From: Thereva unica
Taxonomy: Eukaryota > Arthropoda > Insecta > Diptera > Therevidae
Direction: 5' to 3'
NCBI GenBank assembly: GCA_949987705.1
Contig: OX465281.1
Span: 139,858,876 to 139,922,875 of the forward strand
DNA: 64,000 nt
A program made the translations under genes and the position numbers. The first letter of the stretch is position 1; the number at the start of each line of letters is the position of its first letter. Of the stretch, positions 27,876-37,686 are shown in pieces. The notes under the pieces were generated by a model. That model saw only the letters and a program-made list of their open reading frames with translations. It searched no databases and had not been told where the DNA came from.

Positions 27876-29921
27876 TTAGATATTTACAATCATCTGGTAA
27901 CGCGTCTTTATCACAGTCTGGTAATTTCTGTTGAATTTTACCGAGTTGTTTGCCTTGTACGACGACCCCACATTATCGACAATGACCTTTTCGGGCACCG
28001 ATATCGATGTACGGAAAGTGGTGCCCATATCGTTGGAGATGGCCACCCGCCGTTCCTTGGCATCGGTCAGGAATAGGTGGTCATCGGCAAATCTTAATGT
28101 AAACAATCTCGATTTGATCTCGTTGGTTTTAGGCATCTCGAGCAGTTCGTCCTGCATGGAGTGGCCGGTGGAGAAGCCGCCGATGCAGACTTGCTCCCCG
28201 TCGACCACGCGAATCCGGGGCTGCAGCTGGAGCGCCGTGAGTTTTTCCTTCTTGGCAATATTGGGGTCCGTCACCTTGTCTAGCAGCACCTTCCCCGTGC
28301 CATCGATATTGTGCACAAAGGTGTAATTATTTTCAAACTTGTAGCCCTGGCTCACACCTGTGGTTTGTTCGGTCGCGTCGTAGTTTCCAATGTTGCAGGC
28401 GATCGTGATCGGGTACTGCGCCGCTAGGGATATATCGGGCCTAATCTTGTACACGCAGTGCAGTCCGCCCTCTGTCAGTAGGGTCAGCTCCTCCACGTCA
28501 AACACCTCATCCGTCTGATCGATTAGGTACTTGTTGTACATCCCGATGGCATTCTCAAAGCTGCAAATCATCGATACGGCCACGCTGGGCATCTTGGTGT
28601 CGGTGGTCGTCCTGGTTGAGGGCAGCTCAATGGTCCGGTTGCCGTAGCTCAACACGCCGGGGTAGTAGGTGAGTAGCGATTTTTGGACGACTGGCGACTC
28701 TGCGCTGTAGAACGACGACTCGTGGTACAGGAACATGCGGGCCGAGAACCAAAACTGCGCCCAGAACCAATCGGTCTTGTCCGACTCGTAGAAGCACAAC
28801 GCCATGTTCTGGCCATTGAAGCCAATGTACCAGTTTGAGGTCTTGGCGCACACCCCACGCATATGGTCCAGCACGTAGAATCCGTAGCCCCCGTACTTTG
28901 AAAAGGCCGAACTGAGGCTGCTGGTGCGCGTGAACCACGGCGCAAAGTGCATCCTGATGGTGGGGTGCTCAATCTTGCGCAGGGCGCTGGTCAGCCGCGC
29001 CACCGAGTCCAGCTCGAAAAACCTGCTGACCAGCACATAATCGGCGAATGCGGAAGTCGGGTAACCAAACCCCCGCAACGTGGTGTGCGTGATGTAGGAA
29101 CCGTCGGGAAATATGCCCTCGCCGCTGTGCACCGAGTTTAGCTGGACCTCCTCGTGGACGTACTTGTAGCCATTGTGCGAGGGGTCAAAGGTTTTTTGAA
29201 AGAGATTGCCGCCAATCATCGGGACAGCCATCATGATTGCGTTCGGCCCATCGCGCCGCCACCCCATCGAGTATATGCCGTTCGCTTGGGGGCCGTGTTG
29301 AAAGTAATTTGTGATATATTTGGAGAGGTGCAGCACATTGAATTCGGTGACGCGACCAAACAGCTTCATCTCGAGGAATACACTAGACACCAAAAATAGC
29401 GGGTACGTGATGGAAAACTGATACCAATTGTCGCCCCATGGAAATTTTGTTTGTGCAGGCGTAGTGGGCAGCTTGAGCGCGACCTTGCCGATGTAGAATC
29501 GCACAATTTTCCAAATCTTTCCGCTCTTGTAGTGGCGCGAATCCGGATCTATGGTCGCCGCCATCATCCTGTGAATTGTGGCAGTCATCTTCCCAAACAC
29601 CTCTGCGTGCGAGTACCACCGGTGATTCGCCTCCACATAAGTGGGATCCATCATGACGGGCGGCAGCATATCGGGGCTGTTGAAATCAAAAGTGGATATC
29701 AGCACATCGATTTGATCACTGGGTAACAAAGCAAACGCCTTGCAATAGTCCAGTATCAGCGCGAGATAACGGCTCGAGTATGTTTTTATTGCAACTGAAC
29801 TCTGTATTTGTCTGTAAATAAAATAACCAACAACAACAAGGCATATCACAATCAATATGGGCAGCAACCGCGGGCCAATAGCGTACTTGAGCTTGTCAAA
29901 CAATGATCGGTTATGAAACAT
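27876..29921 (-). CDS. odv-e66: ODV-E66-like occlusion-derived-virion envelope lyase
   Basis: 681 residues, close to the ~700 of baculovirus ODV-E66. Residues 18-37 are the N-terminal transmembrane anchor; the rest is an alpha/alpha-toroid plus beta-sandwich polysaccharide-lyase 8-type body. Motifs expected for that family are visible: WGDNWYQFSITYP (163-174), RRDGPNAIM (N227), and GEGIFPDGSYITH with H279 and Y287, the likely catalytic pair. ODV-E66 degrades chondroitin or hyaluronan and helps virions cross the gut peritrophic barrier. The frame is fully open. TAAG lies directly before the ATG (complement of 29922-29925). It diverges from a zinc-finger gene across 90 bases. Confidence 0.93.
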   Translation of the reverse strand: MFHNRSLFDKLKYAIGPRLLPILIVICLVVVGYFIYRQIQSSVAIKTYSSRYLALILDYCKAFALLPSDQIDVLISTFDFNSPDMLPPVMMDPTYVEANHRWYSHAEVFGKMTATIHRMMAATIDPDSRHYKSGKIWKIVRFYIGKVALKLPTTPAQTKFPWGDNWYQFSITYPLFLVSSVFLEMKLFGRVTEFNVLHLSKYITNYFQHGPQANGIYSMGWRRDGPNAIMMAVPMIGGNLFQKTFDPSHNGYKYVHEEVQLNSVHSGEGIFPDGSYITHTTLRGFGYPTSAFADYVLVSRFFELDSVARLTSALRKIEHPTIRMHFAPWFTRTSSLSSAFSKYGGYGFYVLDHMRGVCAKTSNWYIGFNGQNMALCFYESDKTDWFWAQFWFSARMFLYHESSFYSAESPVVQKSLLTYYPGVLSYGNRTIELPSTRTTTDTKMPSVAVSMICSFENAIGMYNKYLIDQTDEVFDVEELTLLTEGGLHCVYKIRPDISLAAQYPITIACNIGNYDATEQTTGVSQGYKFENNYTFVHNIDGTGKVLLDKVTDPNIAKKEKLTALQLQPRIRVVDGEQVCIGGFSTGHSMQDELLEMPKTNEIKSRLFTLRFADDHLFLTDAKERRVAISNDMGTTFRTSISVPEKVIVDNVGSSYKANNSVKFNRNYQTVIKTRYQMIVNI

Positions 29922-30011
29922 CTTACTAATGGGAGGGGATGGCCTCCGGCAACTCTAAAAACCCGGCCCGAGACCTCTTCTCTATCAGTTTCTCGAGAGC
30001 ACTTTAGCTGA

Positions 30012-30356
30012 ATGGACGCAAGCAAACAATCGAAATACGGTGGTTCCTCTTCAAAGGACGGCAGTGGCTCTTCTTCTTCCAAGTACGACAATTTTCGCTC
30101 CAACACGAAGCGGTACGCGCTTAAAAAGCAATACGACTACTTAGTATCAACAAGCAAGGAAGTGGTGCGGTGCGCAAAATGCGGATTCGAGTTGCAGCCC
30201 AAATACATGAACCGGCACATCGAGAAGGAGCACGCCAGCCACATCCGCCAGACGTGTTTGTGGTGCAACCAATATACCTGGAAGCAGAGGTCGGGTGATG
30301 GCACGGAACAGTACCGCCACCGCACAGAGTGCCTCAAGAGCAAGCTGGGCAAATGA
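30012..30356 (+). CDS. Small Cys/His zinc-finger protein
   Basis: 114 residues. A Ser-rich N-terminus is followed by a compact zinc module: CAKC, then HIEKEH, CLWC and H..EC near the end. The same module, with identical spacing and the CLWCN core, forms the N-terminus of the 596-residue protein at 33393-35183, so the two share a domain by duplication. Its stop overlaps the TAAG leader of the next gene (4-bp gap), suggesting co-regulation. Likely binds nucleic acid; unknown family. Confidence 0.75.
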   Translation: MDASKQSKYGGSSSKDGSGSSSSKYDNFRSNTKRYALKKQYDYLVSTSKEVVRCAKCGFELQPKYMNRHIEKEHASHIRQTCLWCNQYTWKQRSGDGTEQYRHRTECLKSKLGK

Positions 30357-30362
30357 GTAAGT

Positions 30363-31493
30363 ATGGCGACGTCTGATTTGCCGATACCAGATAATTTCAA
30401 GGTTTTGTTTTTTTCAGAAGACATAATTAGCCCCGCGACAATCGGTGTGTTTGGCGTGAATGATTCACAAATTGGCATAATCGAGTATATCCCCATAGAT
30501 GACCATGTTTGTGTGCGATACGTGTCTGCGCGTGTCGATAAAACATTTAGTTCGATAAAGTGTATATATGAAGTTTTGAATAAATATTTAGAATTTATAA
30601 AGAGTCATTCAATCTTTAAAATTGACTGCAAAAAATATTTCAAGCTACAGTTGGTCGACAATGGCGTCGATTCGGGCGGCCGGCTGGTCGTTGTGCCGCG
30701 AACCAATGCGGCGCGGGGGGTGTTGTCGTGCATCAATACGCAGTTTTCCATCACTCTGCGCATGCCCGCGCACTTTTACGCCGACGGTGAAGAGTGCCCG
30801 CCGCCCGTGCCGGCCGAGAGCGCGGAGCGGGACAACCCCCAGAGCCCGCGACCCGTCAGCGAGATCGACAGTGATGGTGAGAGCGAGAGTAGTGATGAAG
30901 AAGAGGTCGTCGTGCCCCCGCCCCCGCGTCCCGATCCAGAACCAGTCGCGCCAGAGCCAGTTGCAGTACCCAAGCCACCGCCACAACCAATCTATAGGCA
31001 GCCAAAGCCAATTATCTTGACGAGCGACTCTTCCTCTGACGACCGTTCCGATATATCGCTGATCTCGAGCGGCAGGTCAGATGTTTCGAAGCTGAATGCA
31101 CGGTTTGCCAAGTCGCAGATCGCGGACGCCCCGTCCACCAGCAAGAAACCCATCGTGCAGCCGACGAGGTTCGTGCAACCGCGGCCGGTGGTGGTCGCCC
31201 CCGAGGAACAGGGCCTGCTGCACAAGCAAGAGCGCAGGCAGGGGGGCAGGGCTGTCGTGCCGGACCCCGTCATGATGGATGTTGTGGCCGCACCAACCAA
31301 GCGGCAAAGGGCCGATTTTTCCTCCGACGATGAGGTGCCCTACCGCCACGTCCGCCAGCGCGCGCGCCGCGACAGCCCGCCGACCCTCTACGGGCTCGAT
31401 GACGCAGAGATGATGCCCATCGATATTGATGATAATGATATCTCGTTGTACGAGGATGAGGATGTCGACATGAAGTTGGTCAAGTCGGATTAA
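30363..31493 (+). CDS. Acidic, proline-rich protein of unknown function
   Basis: 376 residues. The N-terminal ~130 residues look globular (PDNFKVLFFSEDI, VRYVSARVD). The rest is low-complexity: acidic Ser/Asp/Glu tracts (SDGESESSDEEE, TSDSSSDD), proline runs, and basic patches (KRQRADFSSDD, RQRARR) that could be nuclear signals. TAAG overlaps the stop of the upstream gene and lies one base before this ATG. The makeup suggests a nuclear phosphoprotein or DNA-binding accessory factor; that is inference only. Confidence 0.65.
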   Translation: MATSDLPIPDNFKVLFFSEDIISPATIGVFGVNDSQIGIIEYIPIDDHVCVRYVSARVDKTFSSIKCIYEVLNKYLEFIKSHSIFKIDCKKYFKLQLVDNGVDSGGRLVVVPRTNAARGVLSCINTQFSITLRMPAHFYADGEECPPPVPAESAERDNPQSPRPVSEIDSDGESESSDEEEVVVPPPPRPDPEPVAPEPVAVPKPPPQPIYRQPKPIILTSDSSSDDRSDISLISSGRSDVSKLNARFAKSQIADAPSTSKKPIVQPTRFVQPRPVVVAPEEQGLLHKQERRQGGRAVVPDPVMMDVVAAPTKRQRADFSSDDEVPYRHVRQRARRDSPPTLYGLDDAEMMPIDIDDNDISLYEDEDVDMKLVKSD

Positions 31494-31495
31494 TA

Positions 31496-31566
31496 TCGCT
31501 TTACTAGGGAAAGAATCGGCAACCGCTTTACAAGGGAAAGAATCGGCAACCGCTTTACAGGGGAAA
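31496..31566 (+). repeat. 27-bp tandem repeat, ~2.6 copies
   Basis: CGCTTTAC(T/A)AGGGAAAGAATC units directly after the acidic protein gene. Confidence 0.75.
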
Positions 31567-31868
31567 AATTTTTTACCCCCGCCCCATCCTCTTCCGCGCA
31601 CTTTGGATCAAGCGCGGTGCCTCCAGCACGAATTTTTTTACCCCCGCTCCCGAGTGCCAGTGCAACCCAAGCATGTCGCTATCCCAATGTCGAGTAGCTA
31701 GAGCTCGTCGAGTCGACCAGCTAGAGCCCGTTATCATGAGCATGTTATCTCTTCGAGCAGCGGCACACAGAGCTCGACGGACTCGAGTAGCAGATAAGAA
31801 TGGAGCTGGCGATGTCGACCAACTCGAGCTCGTCATGAGCTGCAGCTCTTCATGGCGACCAGCTCGAG
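31567..31868. other. Intergenic, hr-flank fragments
   Basis: No gene. It contains CTCGAG/GAGCTCGTCGA-rich blocks and TTTTTTACCCCCGC motifs that also flank other hr-like copies (for example 16860 and 32170). Confidence 0.5.
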
Positions 31869-32106
31869 GTGTTTACTCGTCGGCGGTCAGACACCGACTG
31901 AGCATTTTTGTCATTCCGTCACGCGCCTTTAGACATTTTCATACAAAAGAGCTTTTTCCGGCAACTCGACTATATATTGAGCGGTGGCTTCGCGCGCGAC
32001 CCATTCACTCATTAAACTTTAGTTGGTGAGGAGTGAAGCAGGCAGCTCCTCTACCGCCTAAAGTTTTTTTTAATTAATAATTAATGATTAAGAATGGCTA
32101 GAGCTC
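31869..32106 (-). repeat. Viral hr-like repeat, copy G
   Basis: Reverse copy of the ~270-bp repeat; its outer end runs into a unit that is duplicated at 32943. Confidence 0.85.
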
Positions 32107-32440
32107 CTCGAGGCGTGCAGCTCCTCGGGTTGAGCAGCTCGAGTTGAAAATTGCGCAGTGCCTCCAGCACGAAATTTTTGACCCCCGCCCCGGCACGCTG
32201 GCGCCGACCCCGCCTTGAGTCTCGAGACATGTCCAGACGTGTCGCGGGGAATCCCCTAAAAGATTTTTTCCGGACTCGACTTTTGGCGAGGGCGAAAAAG
32301 ATCTTGGTCGAAAATTGCATGACCCCCTCCTTGACTCCATGACCCCCTTGAGACTACCGGGGTCAAAGGTCACAAAGGTACACTTCGACAAACAGATCAC
32401 CGATCGACAGAACTGTTTCTGGTCCAGCTTTACTGAGCGT
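32092..32440 (+). repeat. Duplicated hr-flank unit, copy 1
   Basis: A block beginning AAGAATGGCTAGAGCTCCTC (32092) and ending with CAGCTTTACTGAGCGTAACC (about 32440) recurs at 32943-33306 with small differences in the middle. No gene inside. Confidence 0.85.
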
Positions 32441-32544
32441 AACCCCCTCCTTACTCCCGCTGGGCCTGACCCCCTCCTTGAGACTACCGGGGTCAAAGGT
32501 CACAAAAGTGCACCTCACGATTTCGATCCGCTGCTCGAGACATC

Positions 32545-32798
32545 GAGAGCTGCACACCCCGAGGAGCTCGAGCCCATCATTAAGTATTAATTATTAATTA
32601 AGAAAACTTTAGGCGGTAGGGAGCTGCCTGCTTCACTCCTCACCAACTAAAGTTTAATGAGTGAATGGGTCGCGCGCGAAGCCACCGCTCAATATATAGT
32701 CGAGTTGCCGGAAAAAGCTCTTTTGTATGAAAATGTCGAAAGGCGCGTGACGGAATGACAAAAATGCTCAGTCGTGCTGCGACCGCCGACGAGTGCAC
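32545..32798 (+). repeat. Viral hr-like repeat, copy H
   Basis: Forward copy of the repeat. It is followed (32799-32942) by ATCGCTGGTATAAATTTGAG and the IAP-leader-like block, exactly as after copy I at 44107. Confidence 0.85.
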
Positions 32799-32942
32799 AT
32801 CGCTGGTATAAATTTGAGGCTCGAACAAGTAGGGGATTATTGCGTGGTGCGGTCAATTGTATTAAGGTGGTGTTTGGAGCGGATAAAACCAGTTTGTAAC
32901 GGCAGAGACAAGGTGGTGGACGGACTAGCAGAGACGAGTTGC

Positions 32943-33306
32943 AAGAATGGCTAGAGCTCCTCGAGGCGTGCAGCTCCTCGGGTTGAGCAGCTCGAGTTGA
33001 AAATTGCGCAGTGCCTCCAGCACGAAATTTTTGACCCCCGCCCCGGCACGCTGGCGCCGACCCCGCCTTGAGTCTCGAGACATGTCCAGACGTGTCGCGG
33101 GGAATCCCCGTAACAAACTTTTCTGGACTTGGTTTTCGGCGAGCGCGAAAAAGATCCTTGTCGAAATTTAGCTGTCCACCCCCTTACTCCGCTGAGCGTG
33201 ACCCCCTCCTTGAGACTACCGGGGTCAAAGGTCACAAAGGTACACTTCGACAAACAGATCACCGATCGACAGAACTGTTTCTGGTCCAGCTTTACTGAGC
33301 GTAACC
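32943..33306 (+). repeat. Duplicated hr-flank unit, copy 2
   Basis: Second copy of the 32092-32440 unit in the same orientation, so copy H is bracketed by direct repeats of about 350 bp. Confidence 0.85.
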
Positions 33307-33392
33307 TCCTCCTTGGCACGGCCTGATGACGTCATCAAAGTTAAGTCTTATTATTATAGTATTAGGGCTGTTCGTTAGGGCTGTTGGGTTGC

Positions 33393-35183
33393 ATGATTAC
33401 CTATAAATGTGAGCTCAATTCTGATGTTTGTTTAGTTGATTTCGGGACCAAGAGGCATTCAGTTGATTTCGGGATGAAGAACCATTTAACTAATTCGGGG
33501 AAGAAGAATTATGAAAATCAAGTACAGTATAGCAAGCAGCTGCTGATGTGTCGGTTGTGTCCTGAATTAGTTTTGCCGCGCTTTTACGGCCGCCATATTG
33601 AAAACAACCATAAGCAGAAGGTACTGCAGGTGTGCCTTTGGTGTAATGATTACCGGTGGAATAAGCGATCGAATAATAATAATTACGAGCACCGGCTGGC
33701 GTGCTTGAAAGCGCTGCTGCAGCGACAGCGCGATGAGCGTGACGAGCGTGAGGCTGGACCGAGCCATGCAGAGCCAGAGGAACCAGTAGAACCGCCAAGA
33801 AAGCGTATCCGCAGCGACCTCTATTTGAAATGCAAAGATTGTGACGCATGGTATAAAGCAGGTCGCAGCTACATATACGAGCGCAAGTTTGACGAGTTGC
33901 CAGATTCTTTTGCGGAGGAAATACCCATCGCGGATGAGTTGATGTCGATGGATTTTGGTGGCGTCCCACCTCATACGCCCGAGCCGCTGATGGAGATGAG
34001 GGATACAACAAAGACGAAATTTAAAAGTAAATCAAAGGATATGGATGCTCGAACGGGAAGGCGTGAATTTATGCGGCACACGCTGGGACTCAAGTTTACC
34101 ATCGAAAACAATCTCGACCCACACTGGATCCGGCTTTTTTACATGGGTGGGACTGCGTATAAATGGTATCACTACTCGTTCCGGTGGCAGGTGTGGGATC
34201 AATTTTTCAAGGTCGCTACAGAAAATGCCGCCAAGTTCTGTGTGCTGCCTTACTGGTGTCTATGTAACGCGGGTGACCCTGAGAACCTTGAATTTTACCA
34301 CCGGCACTGCGTGGTGGTCGTGAAGGCCGAACATCTTGAGGAGTTTGAGCGACTGGTGGATGGCATGCGGTTCCCAGGCGGCCAGCGGAGGATTCGTAGT
34401 GCAACTCGGCCCAATAAGTTTGTGTATACGAAGCTGAGCAAGAGGATCATGTCGACCAAGCATTTACTCAATACAATCATGTACGTTAGTAATCCTGAGG
34501 CGTCGTGCAAGGAGACGGAGATGGTTTTTGACGCGGTGAACGAGGCGCGTAACGAATCTACTTTTCATGGAGTGAAGCAGTGGAGCAGTACGCCTGTACC
34601 GCGTTCTCGACGATGCAAGTCGCACTACTTTATTGCCAAACCGCTGCCGCCGCATGCACTCTTGTTTATGGCGCTGGTGTACCCGGAGGGGTGGCAGGAC
34701 GTGAGCGAGATACTCAAAACTAATCACAAGGCCTACAATCTGCGCGACGTGACAAAAGTGGGCGAAAAGTGGTGCGTCAGCTGTAAAGACTTATTTGGCG
34801 AGATTGACCAGCACGATATACCATTTGAGGTTAGCAACTCGGTGGAGGAGAACGTGTATTTTTTTATCGCCGCCAATAAGGTGAAGCTGCTGCAACGCGA
34901 CCAACCCGATCAGCTGATGAATTCCATAAGGGCCCAGATTGCGATGAATGATTTCCAGGCGCGGGTCTACGAAGAGGTGCGCCAAGTCCGGATGGAGCTC
35001 TTGAAGAAGCTGGAGGAAAAGGACAATCTGCTGCGCGAGAGAGACGACGAGTTGCGCGAAGTTCGGAAGGAGCTCTTGAGGCAACTTCACTGGCACCAGC
35101 GCATATTTGAGGATATGCTCGATATAATAAAAAAACACAACATAAAATATGAGCCGAATCTAGAAATAAATGATGACGACTAA
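33393..35183 (+). CDS. Large zinc-finger protein with possible HUH-like core and coiled-coil tail
   Basis: 596 residues from the first ATG. Residues 50-106 carry the zinc module shared with the 114-residue protein at 30012 (C53, C56, H68, H73, C81, C84, H100, C104). A charged linker (KRIR, 137-140) and a second CxxC (147-150) follow. Residues about 225-470 form a globular domain with HRHCVVVV at 303-310 and TIMYVSNPEA at 361-370; the order H-x-H followed about 60 residues later by a conserved Tyr recalls HUH rolling-circle Rep domains, although the middle residue is not hydrophobic. Residues about 515-580 are a strong coiled coil (ELLKKLEEKDNLL). No confident family; the Rep resemblance is inference. 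Confidence 0.7.
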   Translation: MITYKCELNSDVCLVDFGTKRHSVDFGMKNHLTNSGKKNYENQVQYSKQLLMCRLCPELVLPRFYGRHIENNHKQKVLQVCLWCNDYRWNKRSNNNNYEHRLACLKALLQRQRDERDEREAGPSHAEPEEPVEPPRKRIRSDLYLKCKDCDAWYKAGRSYIYERKFDELPDSFAEEIPIADELMSMDFGGVPPHTPEPLMEMRDTTKTKFKSKSKDMDARTGRREFMRHTLGLKFTIENNLDPHWIRLFYMGGTAYKWYHYSFRWQVWDQFFKVATENAAKFCVLPYWCLCNAGDPENLEFYHRHCVVVVKAEHLEEFERLVDGMRFPGGQRRIRSATRPNKFVYTKLSKRIMSTKHLLNTIMYVSNPEASCKETEMVFDAVNEARNESTFHGVKQWSSTPVPRSRRCKSHYFIAKPLPPHALLFMALVYPEGWQDVSEILKTNHKAYNLRDVTKVGEKWCVSCKDLFGEIDQHDIPFEVSNSVEENVYFFIAANKVKLLQRDQPDQLMNSIRAQIAMNDFQARVYEEVRQVRMELLKKLEEKDNLLRERDDELREVRKELLRQLHWHQRIFEDMLDIIKKHNIKYEPNLEINDDD

Positions 35184-35282
35184 ACTAGTCTTTTTCTCTT
35201 TATCTTTATTTTGAATCGCCCAATACCCTGGCTTGAGCAGAGCGCCCAATACCAGCGAATAAAGTGTTTTATTTATAAGAGG

Positions 35283-36380
35283 ATGGCTCCCGAAGCAATT
35301 CTTTCCCTCCGCTTTATCAAGCCTTGTGCCGACAATGAAGATACGCACTCAATCTGGGTCATCGATTTGTTGGCCGAGCGCTACATTATGGCTGACGCTT
35401 TGGCCTTTATCGTGACCGAGAACGACCTCACGAGCTGGGGAGTGCGCTCGTATTTTCGGCGCATGGGTGACTTGCTCCCCGACATCCCCCAAGACATTGA
35501 CACCTTCCACAAAGATGTCGTCTTTGTCAATATACGGGGGCTCGAACAAGTTCGGCGAAAAGTCAACAATCCCCAGTTCGACGTAATTTTAGAGAGGCTC
35601 AAGCCCCCGTCGCCCACCGCGGTGGCCCCGGATTCCGAGCACGTGCAGGTCCGCGAGATCATGGAGGGGGTGCGCAAATTGATAGAGGCAATCAACAGCA
35701 AGACGATTGGCACCAATTACGAAAAGTTTTCGAGCATTGTTCGCGCCTTCCTAAACCTCTACACGATGCCCGACATGTTTCCCAAAAAGCAGTACGACTG
35801 GGTCAAGATGTTCCTCGACGAGGCGCTCGACCAAGATACCGACACCCTATACAAGATGACGGCCAAGTACCTGCCCAAGTTTGCCAACAGCGGTATCGAG
35901 ACGATGCTCATCATCAACATGCTGTCGCTGCTCAACTCTTTTGTCGAGCTAAACAAGCGCGAGATACTGGTCGACAGAAAAAAACAAATTACAAACTTTA
36001 CGCTGCGCACCCCCGGCATGGATCCATTCAACCGCTTGTTGACTGAGCAGATCAAGGGCTCGCCGCAAAACACTACGCACAAGGCCACCTTCTGCAGCAT
36101 TCCGCCCGAGCAGCGTTTCAATGTGCTCAAGATGATTCGCGATATCGATGATGAGTCGCTGCGCAAAAAGTACCAAGATATGGTCAGCAAATATAATTCA
36201 GTCAATCCACTGGCACTACTAAAGTATCCCTCCGAGATGACACTCACGCCCGAAAACTGTATCGGGGGCATCAGCGGCATGATCCGAAAGATGTACGAGC
36301 AGGCGCTCCTGTTTTGCGAGGTATCCAACCGCGAGGTATTTAAAACCAACAACGTTGTTTGTACGATCAACATTACGTAG
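35283..36380 (+). CDS. Conserved-looking viral protein of unknown function
   Basis: 365 residues from ATG 35283 (an open non-ATG extension lies upstream). TAAG at 35276-35279, four bases before the ATG, suggests a late gene. The sequence is well-ordered and mostly helical, with an N-terminal region (IVTENDLTSWGVRSYFRRMG... FVNIRGLEQVRRKV) that has a faint BRO-N/KilA-N flavour but lacks its key motifs. No transmembrane segment or metal-binding pattern. It converges with the LRAT-like gene (5-bp gap). Possible structural or replication protein; I do not recognise it. Confidence 0.75.
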   Translation: MAPEAILSLRFIKPCADNEDTHSIWVIDLLAERYIMADALAFIVTENDLTSWGVRSYFRRMGDLLPDIPQDIDTFHKDVVFVNIRGLEQVRRKVNNPQFDVILERLKPPSPTAVAPDSEHVQVREIMEGVRKLIEAINSKTIGTNYEKFSSIVRAFLNLYTMPDMFPKKQYDWVKMFLDEALDQDTDTLYKMTAKYLPKFANSGIETMLIINMLSLLNSFVELNKREILVDRKKQITNFTLRTPGMDPFNRLLTEQIKGSPQNTTHKATFCSIPPEQRFNVLKMIRDIDDESLRKKYQDMVSKYNSVNPLALLKYPSEMTLTPENCIGGISGMIRKMYEQALLFCEVSNREVFKTNNVVCTINIT

Positions 36381-36385
36381 GGCGG

Positions 36386-36991
36386 TTACGCGGGGCGTAT
36401 GTGTATGCATTTCTTAAAGTTGATATTAGAGTTGAATCGCAGTATGATCTTGTATATTAGAAACATGACGACCAGCAGCACCATTGCGATGGCGTAGTAA
36501 ATCTCGTTGCCCGATAGCATGGAGGTAATCAAGAGTGTGAAGAATGCCCCTATGACAAGTGTCTCGAGGCACTGGCCAATGATAAACTGGCAGTTGTTGG
36601 TCAAAATGTTGAATTTCGAGTCGTGCACAAAATTGCTGTGCATAAAGTGATACAGGCAATAATGGCACATCTCCTTGATGCCAATCATGCGCCCGCCGTC
36701 GACATCGTCCTTTTTAAAAATATTTTTATCATCTGTGAACCCGGGGTGCCACACTTTTCCATCGACCATGAGGTAGTAGTGGTTAGGGAACCCAATCAAC
36801 GAAATGATAGGGTAGTATTTGTAGATAACAAAGCTCGAGCCAATCGGGGCGCCGGGGGAGGCATTCTTCTCGCGAAACTGGTACATGTTTAGGCGGGAGT
36901 TGAGCGAGCTTATCGGCGGCTCGTCGTCTTTGGCATAGGCCCAGTCAGAAAGAGCTTCATTTATTGTTTCTCTGGAATATTTATTAATCAT
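36386..36991 (-). CDS. Membrane-anchored LRAT/NlpC-P60-like protein
   Basis: 201 residues. HYYLMVDGKVWHPG (H71) followed about 60 residues later by NILTNNCQFIIGQ (C134) gives the His then Asn-Cys order of the circularly permuted papain-like LRAT/NlpC-P60 group, whose members include thiol acyltransferases and phospholipases at viral membranes. Residues about 145-183 are one or two membrane helices and the tail is short and basic. TAAG lies one base before the ATG on the coding strand (complement of 36993-36996). Likely a virion or membrane enzyme; activity is inferred from the two motifs only. Confidence 0.62.
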   Translation of the reverse strand: MINKYSRETINEALSDWAYAKDDEPPISSLNSRLNMYQFREKNASPGAPIGSSFVIYKYYPIISLIGFPNHYYLMVDGKVWHPGFTDDKNIFKKDDVDGGRMIGIKEMCHYCLYHFMHSNFVHDSKFNILTNNCQFIIGQCLETLVIGAFFTLLITSMLSGNEIYYAIAMVLLVVMFLIYKIILRFNSNINFKKCIHIRPA

Positions 36992-37002
36992 TCTTAATTC
37001 TA

Positions 37003-37656
37003 CTACAAATTTCGCCGCCTATAGAAATGATTACAAAATTGAAAAGTCAGTTTACTCATGTCGAATCGCCGCACATCTAGTTTAAGTCGGTTGAGGGCCT
37101 CGTTGTCCGATTTGTGGGTTGCCGTGTACTGTTCATACGCCATGGTCACCATTGTGTGGTAGGGACCGTGCTCGAGCAATTTTCGTATGGTGCCTACGCC
37201 CTCGCTAATCTCGTTGATAAAATCGGCCCGCTCAAAGTAGACAATCATCGCGAGCATGGCATCGTCGGTGTAGTAGTTGGTCGCGCCCGGGGGTGAAAAC
37301 GCATACGCCAGGGCGGCAAAGATGCACTTGTACGAGAGCTGGAAGGTGGTGTCGCCATCGTCAATCAGGTAGTACGTGCACCTGTCGCACAGGTAGTTCT
37401 TTGTGCAGGCAAACATGCTGAGAGTGCTGCATCCGCATCCGTCCTCGTCTGATGAATAAAACGGCTGACATCGCTTGCAGACATATTTTTTACAGTCGGC
37501 GCACCGGACCCCGCCTCCCGGACTCGATGGCACTCCGCAAAAGCCGCACGTATATGGGCTCGTGCGCTTGTAGTCAATGTAGTAATATTTGAACGAGAGC
37601 CTCAGCAACTTGTGTAGATTGTGCCAGGGGTCGCTTGTTAGTTTTAATACCTCCAT
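37003..37656 (-). CDS. Cys-rich zinc-binding protein, unknown family
   Basis: 217 residues. Residues about 37-105 contain a dense double treble-like cysteine array (CGFC, CADCKKYVCKRC, CGCSTL, CTKNYLCDRC) that could bind two or three zinc ions, in the manner of FYVE, RING or PHD-like fingers, but the spacing fits none exactly. The C-terminal half is helical without motifs. It is 11 bases downstream of the LRAT-like gene's start, on the same strand. A ubiquitin or lipid-binding role cannot be distinguished from the sequence. Confidence 0.7.
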   Translation of the reverse strand: MEVLKLTSDPWHNLHKLLRLSFKYYYIDYKRTSPYTCGFCGVPSSPGGGVRCADCKKYVCKRCQPFYSSDEDGCGCSTLSMFACTKNYLCDRCTYYLIDDGDTTFQLSYKCIFAALAYAFSPPGATNYYTDDAMLAMIVYFERADFINEISEGVGTIRKLLEHGPYHTMVTMAYEQYTATHKSDNEALNRLKLDVRRFDMSKLTFQFCNHFYRRRNL

Positions 37657-37686
37657 CTGAAAGAGTGCGGTGAACGAGACTGGTGT

